A stretch of 64,000 nt of DNA. Source: Beutenbergia cavernae DSM 12333. GTDB taxonomy: Bacteria; Actinomycetota; Actinomycetes; Actinomycetales; Beutenbergiaceae. How positions within the stretch are numbered: position 1 is the stretch's first letter; the number at the start of each line of letters is the position of its first letter. The stretch spans positions 1,798,001 through 1,862,000 of the forward strand of contig NC_012669.1 of the NCBI RefSeq assembly GCF_000023105.1. The letters run 5' to 3'. Made by a program: the position numbers and the translations under genes. Under the pieces are notes generated by a model that ran no database searches, was not told the DNA's origin, and was given only the letters and a program-made list of their open reading frames with translations. This document shows, in pieces, positions 18,019 to 27,132 of the stretch.

Positions 18019-20952
18019 TCAGGCGCGTGCAGCCGCCGGGTCGGAGGCGGCATGAAGATGCAGCAACCGGCCCCGACCAGGCGCGATCGGGATCGGCTCG
18101 CCGATGCGGTAGCGCGCCGCCGGCTGGAAGCCGGCGATCTCGGGCGCGGAGATGGTCATCTCGTCCGGCGGTAGGCCGGGAAGCACGCCGTCGAGAGCCA
18201 GGGACACCTCGCACGGCTCCGACGCCCAGCTGGCGAGCGCGATCACGGCATCGCCGTCCCCGGCGAACGTGGTGGCGAGCACGTCGTCGCGGTCGGTGAG
18301 CACCGGCGTGTCCGCCGACCACCAGCCCGTCATCGTCATTCCGGTCAGGCCGAGCCGGTCCCACGCGGTCCAGAGCGGCCGGTTGTCCACCGCCGGCGCC
18401 CGCGCGGTCATGCCGAACACCATGCCCCGCCACGGGTTGCCGCCGTCCTGGAGCATCTCTCCCATCAGACCGAACGGGATCCCCGACACCTCGACGAGCC
18501 AGTAGGCGGGGTCGGTGCCCTCGTAGTCGACGTACTCGCCGAGCCAGAGTCGGTCCAGGTAGGGCATCAGCTCGAGGTAGAGGTTGGCGCTGGAGGCGTA
18601 GCCGTCAGAGGCGTTGAACTGGTTGGCCGAGTGCAGGTCCACCAGCGGGTCGGGCCGGTGCCGGGCCAGGACCCGGCGCAGCCGCTTCATGGCGGTCCGG
18701 TCGAAGGCGACGTCGTCGAGGTACAACCCGTCGATGCCGACGTGCTCGGCAAGGTGCTCGACGCTGCGCACGTACACGTTGTGCCAGCGCGAGTCACCGG
18801 TGGTGACCACGGCGACGTCGTCGACGTTGGGAGCGACCCAGCCGGGCACGTGGTCGCCGGGCAGGTGCTCCTGCAACCACGGGTGCCCGCCCCCAGGTCC
18901 GGCGGCCAGCACCTCGTGATCGAGGGCGACCAGCGCGGCCAGCTCGGGGACGTGCCGGGTCAGCTCGCGAACCGTGTCGTAGACCTTGACCCGCTGACCA
19001 CGCCGGTGCGCCTCGTCGACGAGTGCGCGCAGCTCCGCCTCAGCCCTCATCGGGTCGTTGATGTAGGGGTTCACCGGGGTGGCATGGTGGAGATTGACGA
19101 CGTTGCCCCCGTAGTCGGCGACGGCGGCCGGATCGTCGAAGGCGTGGAAGTACCGCTCGGTGAGGTGCTGCGCGGGCGTCAGCGGTTTGAACGGGGTCAG
19201 CAGGAGCCGGACGTCGAAGGTGCGGCTCCCGCCGGCCGGAAGCTCGAGCGGACCGGAGAACGCGGTCAGCGTCCGCACCTCGGCGTCGCTGCGCAGCCGG
19301 ACCCCGCCGCTGCCCCCGTTGCTCCACGACTCGGGTTCGAGGAGCGGCTGCTCGGTGTAGTAGTTCGTGTTCAGCGGCCTGCGGTAGTGCTGGTCCCGCC
19401 AGGACACCTGCACGCCGGCGTTGGTGTCGCCCAGCCACAGCGCGTCCTGGTTGGCGGTGGCCACCTGCCACGCCCAGTCCAGGCTGTCCGGGCAGGACTG
19501 GCCGATCTCGCCGAGCCCCATCAGATAGCGCGCCACGTCGCGACGCAGCGGCACGATGAGCGACACGTCGTCCAGGCGCAGGTCGGCGTCGGCGTGCACC
19601 ACGATCCGGACCTGCAGGCACCCGTCGGCCTCGAGCTCGCCGTCGACCTCCAGCCGCAGCCCCGCGCCCTGGCCGGCGAGCTGCCAGGTCACGCGGGCCG
19701 GGCCCGGCTGCTCGTACGCGAGCGGACCCCAGCGCACGTGGGTGCCGGTGTCGAGGGTGATCGGCCCGGCCAGCAGCTCCCGGCGCGGATGGCCGACGGC
19801 GGTGACCTCCGGCGTGAACGACGAGCCGAGGCCGCTCGGCAGCCCGTTCGGACCCACCTCCACGGTGCGGCCCAGGATCTGCAGCACGTCGCCGTCGCGA
19901 CGCACGGGGACGAACGGGGCGATCACCTCGTCGTCATGACCCGTGGTGGAGTCCAGCCAGCCGAGCCTGGCCATCGGGTCGGTGGCGACTCCGCCGTCGG
20001 TGACCACCCGGTCGGCGACCTCGAACGTCACGTCGACGTGCTGGCTGTGCCCGGCGGTGGTGATCGTGATCCGACCGCTGCGCTCACCCGGATCGGCGTC
20101 CGCGGGAACCTCCACGCCGATCCACACGGACCTGGCGGTGCCGGCGGTGGTGGGCAGCGCCGAGGTGAAGCGTCTGCCGCGGGCGTCGATCCCGCCGCCG
20201 GTGAGATGCCGGGAGGGGAACGGCAGACCGCCGAGCTCCACCTCGACGTCGGACAGGTCGCGCAGCGCCCACACGCCCACCTGGAACGTGCGGAACGCGC
20301 CTCGGTCGGCGTCCAGGCGCAGCGGTGCCCCGGGCTCCGCGCGGGCCCATCGTGCCGGCAGGTAGGCACCGCGGCCGAACGGGTACCGACTGTCGTCCGG
20401 GAAGAGCACGAACGGGGCGTCCTGACCACGTTCGGCGATCGCACGGCGCTCCGCGGCCGTCGCCGCGAATCCCATCGGTGCGAACGAGTCGATCTCGGAG
20501 CGGGCCTCGTACCCGACGGCCGTCGCGATCGGCAGCGACGGCCATTCGTCGGGGGACCGCAGTCCGATCCGGTGGACCCAGGCAGGGTCCGCGGTTGCCG
20601 TCACGGTGCGGTAGACGCCCTGCGGGTAGTGGGCGCTCCCGGTGAGGGAGTACGGCAGGTAGTAGACGTAGTAGACGCCCGCCCCGTCGATCGGCTCGAA
20701 GGCCAGCTCTCCGGCGTCGGCGTCGATCCGGCCACGGACGACATTGCGCACGCGTCGTCCGCCGGCCGCGACGACCCAGGTGTCGACCCGCTCGTGGTCC
20801 GCGTCGTGCCGGCGCCAGGGCACCAGGACCCGGACGCACGGCGCCGTCTCGTGCACCTGCACCACGATCCGGTGGTTGCCGTAGGCATCGGCATCCCACT
20901 CACCGATGCCGCAGGTCAGCTCCGGATGGCCGTCAGTGCCTGGATGTGCCAT
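18019..20952 (-). CDS. GH123-like (DUF6067-type) putative glycoside hydrolase
   Basis: A 977-residue protein, last gene of the carbohydrate operon. The N-terminal half is beta-rich (WALRDLSDVEVELGGLPFP; TWQLAGQGAGLRLEVDGEL). The C-terminal half looks like a TIM barrel, with VKVYDTVRELTRHVPEL, then GIDGLYLDDVAFDR near 738-751 whose adjacent aspartates are catalytic candidates, and LVDLHSANQFN. Overall it resembles the GH123/DUF6067 group, whose characterised members act on beta-N-acetylgalactosaminides, but the assignment is moderate and the substrate open. No signal peptide is evident (starts MAHPGTDGHPEL), implying cytosolic action on imported oligosaccharides. The ATG lies four bases after the preceding stop. 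Confidence 0.62.
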   Translation of the reverse strand: MAHPGTDGHPELTCGIGEWDADAYGNHRIVVQVHETAPCVRVLVPWRRHDADHERVDTWVVAAGGRRVRNVVRGRIDADAGELAFEPIDGAGVYYVYYLPYSLTGSAHYPQGVYRTVTATADPAWVHRIGLRSPDEWPSLPIATAVGYEARSEIDSFAPMGFAATAAERRAIAERGQDAPFVLFPDDSRYPFGRGAYLPARWARAEPGAPLRLDADRGAFRTFQVGVWALRDLSDVEVELGGLPFPSRHLTGGGIDARGRRFTSALPTTAGTARSVWIGVEVPADADPGERSGRITITTAGHSQHVDVTFEVADRVVTDGGVATDPMARLGWLDSTTGHDDEVIAPFVPVRRDGDVLQILGRTVEVGPNGLPSGLGSSFTPEVTAVGHPRRELLAGPITLDTGTHVRWGPLAYEQPGPARVTWQLAGQGAGLRLEVDGELEADGCLQVRIVVHADADLRLDDVSLIVPLRRDVARYLMGLGEIGQSCPDSLDWAWQVATANQDALWLGDTNAGVQVSWRDQHYRRPLNTNYYTEQPLLEPESWSNGGSGGVRLRSDAEVRTLTAFSGPLELPAGGSRTFDVRLLLTPFKPLTPAQHLTERYFHAFDDPAAVADYGGNVVNLHHATPVNPYINDPMRAEAELRALVDEAHRRGQRVKVYDTVRELTRHVPELAALVALDHEVLAAGPGGGHPWLQEHLPGDHVPGWVAPNVDDVAVVTTGDSRWHNVYVRSVEHLAEHVGIDGLYLDDVAFDRTAMKRLRRVLARHRPDPLVDLHSANQFNASDGYASSANLYLELMPYLDRLWLGEYVDYEGTDPAYWLVEVSGIPFGLMGEMLQDGGNPWRGMVFGMTARAPAVDNRPLWTAWDRLGLTGMTMTGWWSADTPVLTDRDDVLATTFAGDGDAVIALASWASEPCEVSLALDGVLPGLPPDEMTISAPEIAGFQPAARYRIGEPIPIAPGRGRLLHLHAASDPAAARA

Positions 20953-20956
20953 GTCG

Positions 20957-22129
20957 TCAGGCCTCCGTCTGTCCGCGCTCGAAGTAGTCGATCAGGTCCG
21001 GGGCCAGCGGCGGCACCGGCCGGGCGGAGCCGTCGGAGCGCAGCGACTGCGTCGCCACCACCCCGGCGGCCACCGACATGCGTGCCGCGACCGGCGACGT
21101 CTGGGTGGTCCCGCCCTCGGTGACGAACCGCAGGAACTCCGTGATCAGCCGCGGATCGGCGCCACCGTGCCCGCCGTCGGCCGCCTGCACGGTGAACGTC
21201 TCGTCCGGCGCCGCGTGGCCGGAGTGCCGGCGGTTCCACAGGCCGATCGTGTCCCCCGGACCGTCGCCCAGGTTCTCCAGCCGGCCCTCGGTGCCGATCA
21301 CCGTGTAGTTGCGCCAGTAGTCGGGGGTGAAGTGGCACTGCTGGTAGGAAGCCAGCACGCCGTTGTCGAGCCGCATGGTCATCATCGAGATGTCCTCGAC
21401 GTCCACCACGGGATGCAGGCCTGTCTGCGCGGTGGGCGGCCAGTTGTCGAGGCTGACCCACTCGCCCATCCGCTCCTGCATCCGATCCCGACGGTCGGTG
21501 ATGCCGCCGTAGACCATCAGGTCGCCCATGGCGGCCACGCTGGTGGCGAAGCCGCCGGCCAACCAGTGGATGACGTCGAGGTCGTGGGCGCCCTTCTGCA
21601 GCAGGAGTCCGGTGGTCCTGCTGCGGTCGGCGTGCCAGTCCTTGAAGTAGAAGTCCCCGCCATGGCCCACGAAGTGGCGGCACCAGACCGCCTTGACCTG
21701 CCCGATCCGGCCGTCGTGGATCAGCTGGCGCATCTGGGCCACGACGGGCATGTGTCGCATGTTGTGGCCGACGTAGAGCCTGCTCCCGGTGCGCCGGGCG
21801 GTGGCCAGCATCTCGTCGCACTCCTCGACGGTGATCCCGAGCGGCTTCTCGCAGAACACGGCGGCCCCCGCCTCGAGCGCCGCGAGGGTGGGCCCGTGGT
21901 GCTGGTCGTCCGGCGTCGTGACCAGCACGGCGTCCAGACCGAGACCGAGCAGCTCCTTGAGGTCGGCGGTGACGAGAGCTGTCTCGGGCAGGGCGGCGAC
22001 GGCGTCCGCCCGGCCGCGCTCGGAGGTGTCGCAGGCGGCCACCACCTCGAAGCCCTGCTCGGGGCGGTGCGCGTGGCGCCAGAGCCCAGAGCGCAGCCCG
22101 AAGCCGATGATGCCGATCTTGACGGTCAC
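20957..22129 (-). CDS. Gfo/Idh/MocA-family oxidoreductase
   Basis: A 390-residue NAD(P)-dependent sugar dehydrogenase-like protein. The Rossmann motif IGIIGFGLRSG is at 5-15, the family EKP motif in FCEKPLG at 92-98, and the catalytic-type GAHDLDVIHWL at 180-190. It probably oxidises or epimerises the sugar or sugar acid released by the cluster's hydrolase. The GTG at 22129 was chosen because AAGGG lies seven bases upstream and the frame then begins at the first beta strand; longer starts would run into the LacI gene, which ends ten bases earlier. It is part of the leftward operon. Confidence 0.87.
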   Translation of the reverse strand: MTVKIGIIGFGLRSGLWRHAHRPEQGFEVVAACDTSERGRADAVAALPETALVTADLKELLGLGLDAVLVTTPDDQHHGPTLAALEAGAAVFCEKPLGITVEECDEMLATARRTGSRLYVGHNMRHMPVVAQMRQLIHDGRIGQVKAVWCRHFVGHGGDFYFKDWHADRSRTTGLLLQKGAHDLDVIHWLAGGFATSVAAMGDLMVYGGITDRRDRMQERMGEWVSLDNWPPTAQTGLHPVVDVEDISMMTMRLDNGVLASYQQCHFTPDYWRNYTVIGTEGRLENLGDGPGDTIGLWNRRHSGHAAPDETFTVQAADGGHGGADPRLITEFLRFVTEGGTTQTSPVAARMSVAAGVVATQSLRSDGSARPVPPLAPDLIDYFERGQTEA

Positions 22130-22139
22130 GATGATGCCC

Positions 22140-23168
22140 TTACTGGTCGGTGGTGCCCGTGGTGGACTCACGGGCGAAGAGCTCCCAGGTGAACTCGTGC
22201 AGCTCACCTGGGCCGTCGTCGCCCGCCGCCCGCCGCGTCAGCAGGGTCGCCAAGGCGGGGAACAGGTCGCGGGGGCCGACGGAGGAGACGCTGGGGGAGA
22301 CCAGCTCGGTCTGACTGGCGTTGCCCACCCCGATCACGGCGAGGTCGCCCGGGACGTCGAGCCGCAGCCGCTGCGCGGCCTCGACCGCGGCGATCGCCGC
22401 GAAGTCGGTGGTGGCGTAGACGGCGGTCGGTCGGTTGGGGCGGCTGAGCAGATCGGTGGCCGCCTTGAAGGCGCTGGACGAGCTCTCGCGGAACTCGGCC
22501 ACCAGCGAGTCGTCGTGCGGCAGGCCGGCGTCCCGCATGGCCTGCACCCACACGCCGTGCCGGATGTTGCGGTGGCCGCCGGACCCTACCGACGTCAGGC
22601 TGCCGATCCGCCGGTGCGAGGCCAGCAGGTGCGCCATGGCCACACGGCAGCCCGGCAGGTCCTCGGAGCGGACGACGTCGAACCCGTCGGGCTCCAACGT
22701 CTCGGAGAAGACGACGAGGCTCCGGTGGCGGGCCAGCTTCCGCACCAACGGCGCCTGCTCCGGCCGGACGCCGTCGATGAAGGCGACGTCGGCCTGCACG
22801 CGGTCCAGGGCGGTACCCCAGTCGGAGTCGGCGAGCACCAACGCGGTCCCGCCGGCGTCGCGCACGGCCGGGACCACCGCGTCGATCACGCTCTGGCTCC
22901 ACGGGTCCGCCAGCATGTGGAGCGACAGCAGCACCACGCCGGTGCGGCCCGTGCGAACCGCCCGGGCCGCCTGGTTCGGCAGGTACTCGAGCTGGGAGGC
23001 CGCCGCGCGGACCCGGTCGGTGGTCTCGGCCGAGACCCCCGAGCCGCCGCGCCGCCCGGACAGCACGTACGAGACGGTCGCCGTCGACACCCCCGCCAGC
23101 TCGGCCACCTGGCGCAGCGTGACGCGTCGAGGGCGTGCCGGGCTGGCAGGGGGGTCGGTCTCGGTCAT
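22140..23168 (-). CDS. LacI-family transcriptional regulator
   Basis: A 342-residue regulator with the LacI headpiece: helix-turn-helix TLRQVAELAGVSTATVSYVL at 17-36 and hinge segment NQAARAVRTGRTG near 65-77. The periplasmic-binding-protein-like effector domain follows (VVLLSLHMLADPWSQSVI to the C-terminus). It lies between the transporter genes and the catabolic genes and most likely represses the operon until a sugar ligand binds. A palindrome TAATCGATTA 3.7 kb upstream, at the head of the operon, is a plausible operator because LacI sites are symmetric around a central CG. Confidence 0.9.
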   Translation of the reverse strand: MTETDPPASPARPRRVTLRQVAELAGVSTATVSYVLSGRRGGSGVSAETTDRVRAAASQLEYLPNQAARAVRTGRTGVVLLSLHMLADPWSQSVIDAVVPAVRDAGGTALVLADSDWGTALDRVQADVAFIDGVRPEQAPLVRKLARHRSLVVFSETLEPDGFDVVRSEDLPGCRVAMAHLLASHRRIGSLTSVGSGGHRNIRHGVWVQAMRDAGLPHDDSLVAEFRESSSSAFKAATDLLSRPNRPTAVYATTDFAAIAAVEAAQRLRLDVPGDLAVIGVGNASQTELVSPSVSSVGPRDLFPALATLLTRRAAGDDGPGELHEFTWELFARESTTGTTDQ

Positions 23169-23232
23169 CTCGTCGTCCCTGGCGTGTTCGCGTGGCTCGT
23201 GTCCGGTCGGTCGAGCGGCGCCCGATCGAGCG

Positions 23233-24891
23233 TCACGCGGTGGGCGTCACCGGGACGTCGTCGGGCAGGACGGCCTCGAACTCCTCGCGGATCTTCTCGC
23301 CGCCCTCCTCATTGAACCGTGTGACCGCGGCCTCGAAGTCGGCGATCGTCGCACGCCCGGTGATGACGTCCACGATGGTGTCGTTGACCGGCACGGAGAT
23401 GGTGGCACCGTCCTTGGTGTTGGTGTCGGAGTACAGCCCGCGGACGGGGGAGTACATCGCCAGCTTGATCAGCTCGCCCTGCAGCGCGTGCGCGGCCTCG
23501 GTGTCCTCGGGGAAGCCGGGGCTGTAGAGGACTGTCTCGCCGCTGGTCATGATGTTGAGAGCGCTGACCAGGCCGGGGACGTTGGTCTCGGCGGCCGGGG
23601 TCGGCTGGAGGTCGCCCGCGCTGTCGCGGGTCCAGTCCTCGCCCTCGGTACCGAACTGCTTCTGCACGTACTCGGCGCTGCCGAAGGGGGCCGACAACCA
23701 GTTGACCAGCGCGAGCAGCTCGCGGATCTTGCCTTCGTCCGCCTGCTTGAACGGGGTGAACCCGACCGTGCCGTAACCCATGTTGTACGAAGGCCTGGAG
23801 TCGCTGGTCGCGGCGAAGGGCACCAGTGGCACGGCCGGCAGGCCGGGGTCGTAGTCGCGCAGCTGGCCGACGCCCTGCGGACCCACGGAGACGAACGAGG
23901 CGATCCGCCCCTGGGCGGCGAGCGGCTGCGGGTTCGCGAGGTTGAGGTCCTCGTAGATGAGCCCGGCGGCCCAACACCTGGCGACGAACTCGATCGCGGC
24001 CTTGTACTCCTCGGTCTCCCAGTTGCGGGTCAGGGTGCGGTCGGAGTTGACCCGCCAGGTGTTGGGGGCGCCGTAGCACTGGCTGATGATGTTGAGCACG
24101 TTCCGGACCGCGGGCTCGAACGCGAACGTGTTGCCGTCGCTGATCTCTGTGGCCTTGTCGAACAGGTCCTCGATGTCGGTGAAGGTGAACCCGCCGACCC
24201 TCTCCCACACGTCGGGGTTTCCGCACATCACCTGCCCGAACGGGGTGGAGGGGATCGGAGCGCCCCAGATCTTGCCGTTGACCACCGCCGTCTGCCACGA
24301 GCTCGGCTTGAGCGCGGCCAGGTTGGGGTACTCGAGAACGGCGTCACCGGAGAGGTAGTCGGTGAGGTCGGTGAACTTCGCCTCGAGCATCTGGCCGACG
24401 TTGGGGATGCCCTGGTTCGGCGGGACCCACATCATGTCGGGCAGGTCGTCGGAGGCCAGGATGGTGGCGAACTTCTCGGGGTAGCCCGGGTCGGTGCCGA
24501 TGATCAGGTCGAGGTCGCCTCCGAGCGCGCTGTTGAGCCGCTGCCAGAACGGGTTCTGGTCCATCGCCGGAGGCGGGGTGGCGAAGGTCTCGGTGAGCCC
24601 CGAAGCGGTGCCGGTCAGCGGCTTGGCCGCCGTGGTCGCCTCGAACGACTCGGGGAACGTGAGGTAGCCCGGCTGGACGCCCTCGGCGGTGCCCGGCAGG
24701 TCGGGCGCGGCGCCGGTGGACTCGCGGTAGGTGGGCAGGGTGAGGTTCGCCGACTCGGAGGCGCCTCCGCTCGACCCGCCGGAGCCGCTGCAGGCGGTCA
24801 GCGCGCCGAGGCCGGCCGCCGTCCCGGTGACCGTGAGGAAGCTGCGGCGGCTGACACCGCTCGCCGACAGGGAACTGAAGGTGGTGGGCAT
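23233..24891 (-). CDS. Extracellular sugar-binding lipoprotein (CUT1 ABC transporter)
   Basis: A 552-residue solute-binding protein of the large LipO-like type that pairs with LplB/YtcP permeases. The N-terminus has a twin-arginine motif SRRSFLTV at 14-21, a hydrophobic stretch and a lipobox LTAC with C34 as the lipidated residue, followed by a Gly/Ser linker. So it is probably Tat-exported and anchored outside the membrane. ATG 24891 has GAAGGAT five bases upstream. The size suggests an oligosaccharide ligand. It is preceded by the two permease genes and followed by the LacI gene after 64 bases. Confidence 0.9.
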   Translation of the reverse strand: MPTTFSSLSASGVSRRSFLTVTGTAAGLGALTACSGSGGSSGGASESANLTLPTYRESTGAAPDLPGTAEGVQPGYLTFPESFEATTAAKPLTGTASGLTETFATPPPAMDQNPFWQRLNSALGGDLDLIIGTDPGYPEKFATILASDDLPDMMWVPPNQGIPNVGQMLEAKFTDLTDYLSGDAVLEYPNLAALKPSSWQTAVVNGKIWGAPIPSTPFGQVMCGNPDVWERVGGFTFTDIEDLFDKATEISDGNTFAFEPAVRNVLNIISQCYGAPNTWRVNSDRTLTRNWETEEYKAAIEFVARCWAAGLIYEDLNLANPQPLAAQGRIASFVSVGPQGVGQLRDYDPGLPAVPLVPFAATSDSRPSYNMGYGTVGFTPFKQADEGKIRELLALVNWLSAPFGSAEYVQKQFGTEGEDWTRDSAGDLQPTPAAETNVPGLVSALNIMTSGETVLYSPGFPEDTEAAHALQGELIKLAMYSPVRGLYSDTNTKDGATISVPVNDTIVDVITGRATIADFEAAVTRFNEEGGEKIREEFEAVLPDDVPVTPTA

Positions 24892-24932
24892 GGGAATCCT
24901 TCGGTCGTCGTTGATCGGACAGACGTGAGAGC

Positions 24933-25835
24933 TCAGCCCTTCACCGCGCCGGTGATGACGCCCTTGGTGAAGTGCCGTTGCAGGAACGGGTAGACGAGCA
25001 GGATGGGCACCAGAGCCACCATGACGATGGCCATCTGGAGCGACTGGGGCGGTGGCACCTGCTCGACGCCGAGCTGGTCGGCGGTGAGCGAGTCACCACG
25101 GATGACGTAGGAGCGCAGGATGACCTGGACGGGGTAGAGGTCGGTGCGTCGCTGGATGTAGAGCAGCGCGTTGAAGAACGCGTTCCAGAAGCCGACCGCG
25201 TAGAACAGCCCGACCACGGCGACCACCGCCTTGGACAGCGGCAGCACGACTCGCCGCAGCACGTAGAAGTCCGACGCCCCGTCCATGTGGGCCGCTTCGG
25301 TCAGCTCGCGCGGGATGGCCTGGAAGAACGAGCGCATGACCACGAAGTTGAAGGCGCCCAGGGCTCCGGGAAGGATGAGCGACCAGACGGTGTCCAGCAG
25401 GTTGAGCTGACGCACCATCAGGAACATCGGGATCAGACCCGGTGCGAACAGCAGAGTGAACAGCACGGCGAGCAGCACCGGCCGGCCGAACAGCACCGGG
25501 CGGCTGAGCGCGTAGGCCATGGTGATCGTGGTGAACAGCGCGATCGCGGTGCCGACCACGGTCACGAAGACGCTGACGCCGATCGCCTGAACCATGAACG
25601 GCCCACGGAACAGGACCTCGTAGGCCTCGAGCGTGGGGTCGGTCGGCCACAGCACGTAGCCACCCGCCTCGAGGATCTGCTCCTCGCTGGCCAGCGAGGT
25701 CGAGACGACCACGAGCATCGGGATCAGGATCAGCACCGACGTGACTGCCACGACGACGGCCTTCGTCGAGCTGAGAAGGACCGAAGGCTTCTCTTTCCAC
25801 ACCGGGCGGCTGGACGCCGTCACGTCACGCGCCAT
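24933..25835 (-). CDS. Carbohydrate ABC transporter permease (YtcP/MalG type)
   Basis: A 300-residue inner-membrane permease with about six transmembrane helices, the first at roughly 25-47 (VVAVTSVLILIPMLVVVSTS). The cytoplasmic EAA loop is ELTEAAHMDGASDFYVLRRV (178-197), which contacts the ATPase. The ATG at 25835 begins one base after the stop of the partner permease, so translation is coupled. Alternative upstream starts would overlap that gene heavily and lack homology. With its partner it forms the channel of a CUT1-family importer. Confidence 0.9.
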   Translation of the reverse strand: MARDVTASSRPVWKEKPSVLLSSTKAVVVAVTSVLILIPMLVVVSTSLASEEQILEAGGYVLWPTDPTLEAYEVLFRGPFMVQAIGVSVFVTVVGTAIALFTTITMAYALSRPVLFGRPVLLAVLFTLLFAPGLIPMFLMVRQLNLLDTVWSLILPGALGAFNFVVMRSFFQAIPRELTEAAHMDGASDFYVLRRVVLPLSKAVVAVVGLFYAVGFWNAFFNALLYIQRRTDLYPVQVILRSYVIRGDSLTADQLGVEQVPPPQSLQMAIVMVALVPILLVYPFLQRHFTKGVITGAVKG

Positions 25836-25836
25836 C

Positions 25837-26841
25837 TCAGGCCACCTTCCGGCTCTGGAAGATGCCGGGCTCGCCGAAGCGGTGAGCCAGCTTGTTGGCA
25901 CCGATGATGAGCACCAGTCCGACCACCCCCTTGGCCAGACCGGCAGCGGCACCGGCACCCCAGTCGCCGCCGATCACACCGGAGAAGTAGGTGAAGGTGT
26001 CCAGCACCTCTGCCGCGCCGGCGCCGACGGAGTCGCGCTGCAGCAGGAACTGCTCGAAGCCGACGCTGAGGATGTCGCCGATGCGCAGGATCAGCAGCAG
26101 GATCACCACCGCCCGGATGGAGGGCAGGGTGATGTGCCAGAGGCGTCGCCAGCGCCCGGCGCCGTCGGCGGCGGCGGCCTCGTAGAGCTCGACGTCGACG
26201 TTGGCCAGAGCGGCAAGGAAGATGATCATCGCCCAGCCGGCGTCCTTCCAGACGAGCTGGAACGTCGCCATCAGGGGGAACGTGGCGGGATCGGTCATGA
26301 AGCCGATGGCGTCCAGGCCGATCGACCGGAGGCCGTTGTTGACCAGCCCGTTGGCGCCGAGCGCCTGCTGGAAGAGGGCGATCACGAGCACCCAGGACAG
26401 GAAGTGGGGCAGATAGACGATGCTCTGGAACGTCCGGCGAACCTTGCTGCTGACCAACGAGTCGACCAGCAGTGCCAGCGCCAGCGGGACCGGGAAGAAC
26501 AGCACGAGCTGGAACGTCGCCAGGACCAGCGTGTTCTTCAGGGCGTTCCAGAAGTCCGGGTTGTCGTAGAGGTCGATGAAGTTGCCGAGGCCCACCCACT
26601 CCGATCCGGAGAACCCGAGGAAGGGCTGGAAGTCCTGGAAGGCCACGACGTTGCCCAGGATCGGGATGTAGAAGAACAGGAGCAGCGCCAGGACGCCGGG
26701 CACCATCATCAGGAGCATGCGCCAGTCGCGTCGGAACCGCGCCCGTAGCGACACCTGGCGGGGCCTCGACGGCGTCGGCGTCGGCTGCTGGCCGGACCCT
26801 GTTGCTGGTTCTTGCGACACGGCTGCAGTGGCGTGCGCCAA
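25837..26841 (-). CDS. Carbohydrate ABC transporter permease (LplB/MalF type)
   Basis: A 334-residue permease with about six transmembrane helices, the first at about 42-66 (MLLMMVPGVLALLLFFYIP), and the EAA loop YEAAAADGAGRWRRLWHITL at 220-239. It is the first gene of the carbohydrate operon. The start is unusual: TTG at 26841, preceded by GGGGGAG four to five bases upstream; a GTG at 26820 is an alternative without a ribosome binding site. The operon contains no ATPase gene, so the transporter must share an ATPase (MsmX/MsiK-like) encoded elsewhere. Confidence 0.88.
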   Translation of the reverse strand: MAHATAAVSQEPATGSGQQPTPTPSRPRQVSLRARFRRDWRMLLMMVPGVLALLLFFYIPILGNVVAFQDFQPFLGFSGSEWVGLGNFIDLYDNPDFWNALKNTLVLATFQLVLFFPVPLALALLVDSLVSSKVRRTFQSIVYLPHFLSWVLVIALFQQALGANGLVNNGLRSIGLDAIGFMTDPATFPLMATFQLVWKDAGWAMIIFLAALANVDVELYEAAAADGAGRWRRLWHITLPSIRAVVILLLILRIGDILSVGFEQFLLQRDSVGAGAAEVLDTFTYFSGVIGGDWGAGAAAGLAKGVVGLVLIIGANKLAHRFGEPGIFQSRKVA

Positions 26842-26878
26842 CGGTCTCCCCCATCGTCGGGTCGAAGTTGGCGCGACG

Positions 26879-26890
26879 CTAATCGATTAA
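26879..26890. promoter_or_regulatory. Candidate LacI-type operator
   Basis: CTAATCGATTAA contains the perfect 10-bp palindrome TAATCGATTA centred on CG at 26884-26885. It lies 38 bases upstream of the first permease start codon. It is strikingly AT-rich in this DNA. LacI-family operators typically have a central CG, and this cluster encodes a LacI regulator. A TTGCGT hexamer just upstream (minus strand) could be part of the promoter. Confidence 0.5.
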
Positions 26891-27043
26891 CTGATGGTTA
26901 CGCAAGGGTCCCGTCAGCAGGTGGAACCGAGCTGCGTCGTACCGCTCGTCAGCAGCGAGCCCGTCCCCGGCGGCGCACCCCACGAGCAGCATCGCGGCGA
27001 CGGCCGCGACAACGCCGGCCACGTACCCGTCTCGTCCTGCCAT
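26879..27043 (-). CDS. Small putative lipoprotein (possibly truncated)
   Basis: A 54-codon open frame starting MAGRDGYVAGVVAAVAAM and carrying a signal-peptide-like hydrophobic run with lipobox LVGC (cysteine at residue 23). Only about 30 residues follow, ending RNHQLID. The ATG at 27043 has AAGGGG eight bases upstream, a good ribosome binding site. I recognise no family. The last codons and stop coincide with the TAATCGATTA palindrome heading the carbohydrate operon, so it may be the 5' stub of a lipoprotein gene cut when the cluster arrived, or a genuine small lipoprotein. Confidence 0.4.
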   Translation of the reverse strand: MAGRDGYVAGVVAAVAAMLLVGCAAGDGLAADERYDAARFHLLTGPLRNHQLID

Positions 27044-27132
27044 CGACCGGCCCCTTCGTCGTCGGCGAAGGGCGGCACGCCGAGGACGGTGTGACCAGGC
27101 CGACGAGGCGCCCGTTCGGTGGTGCCGCGACC

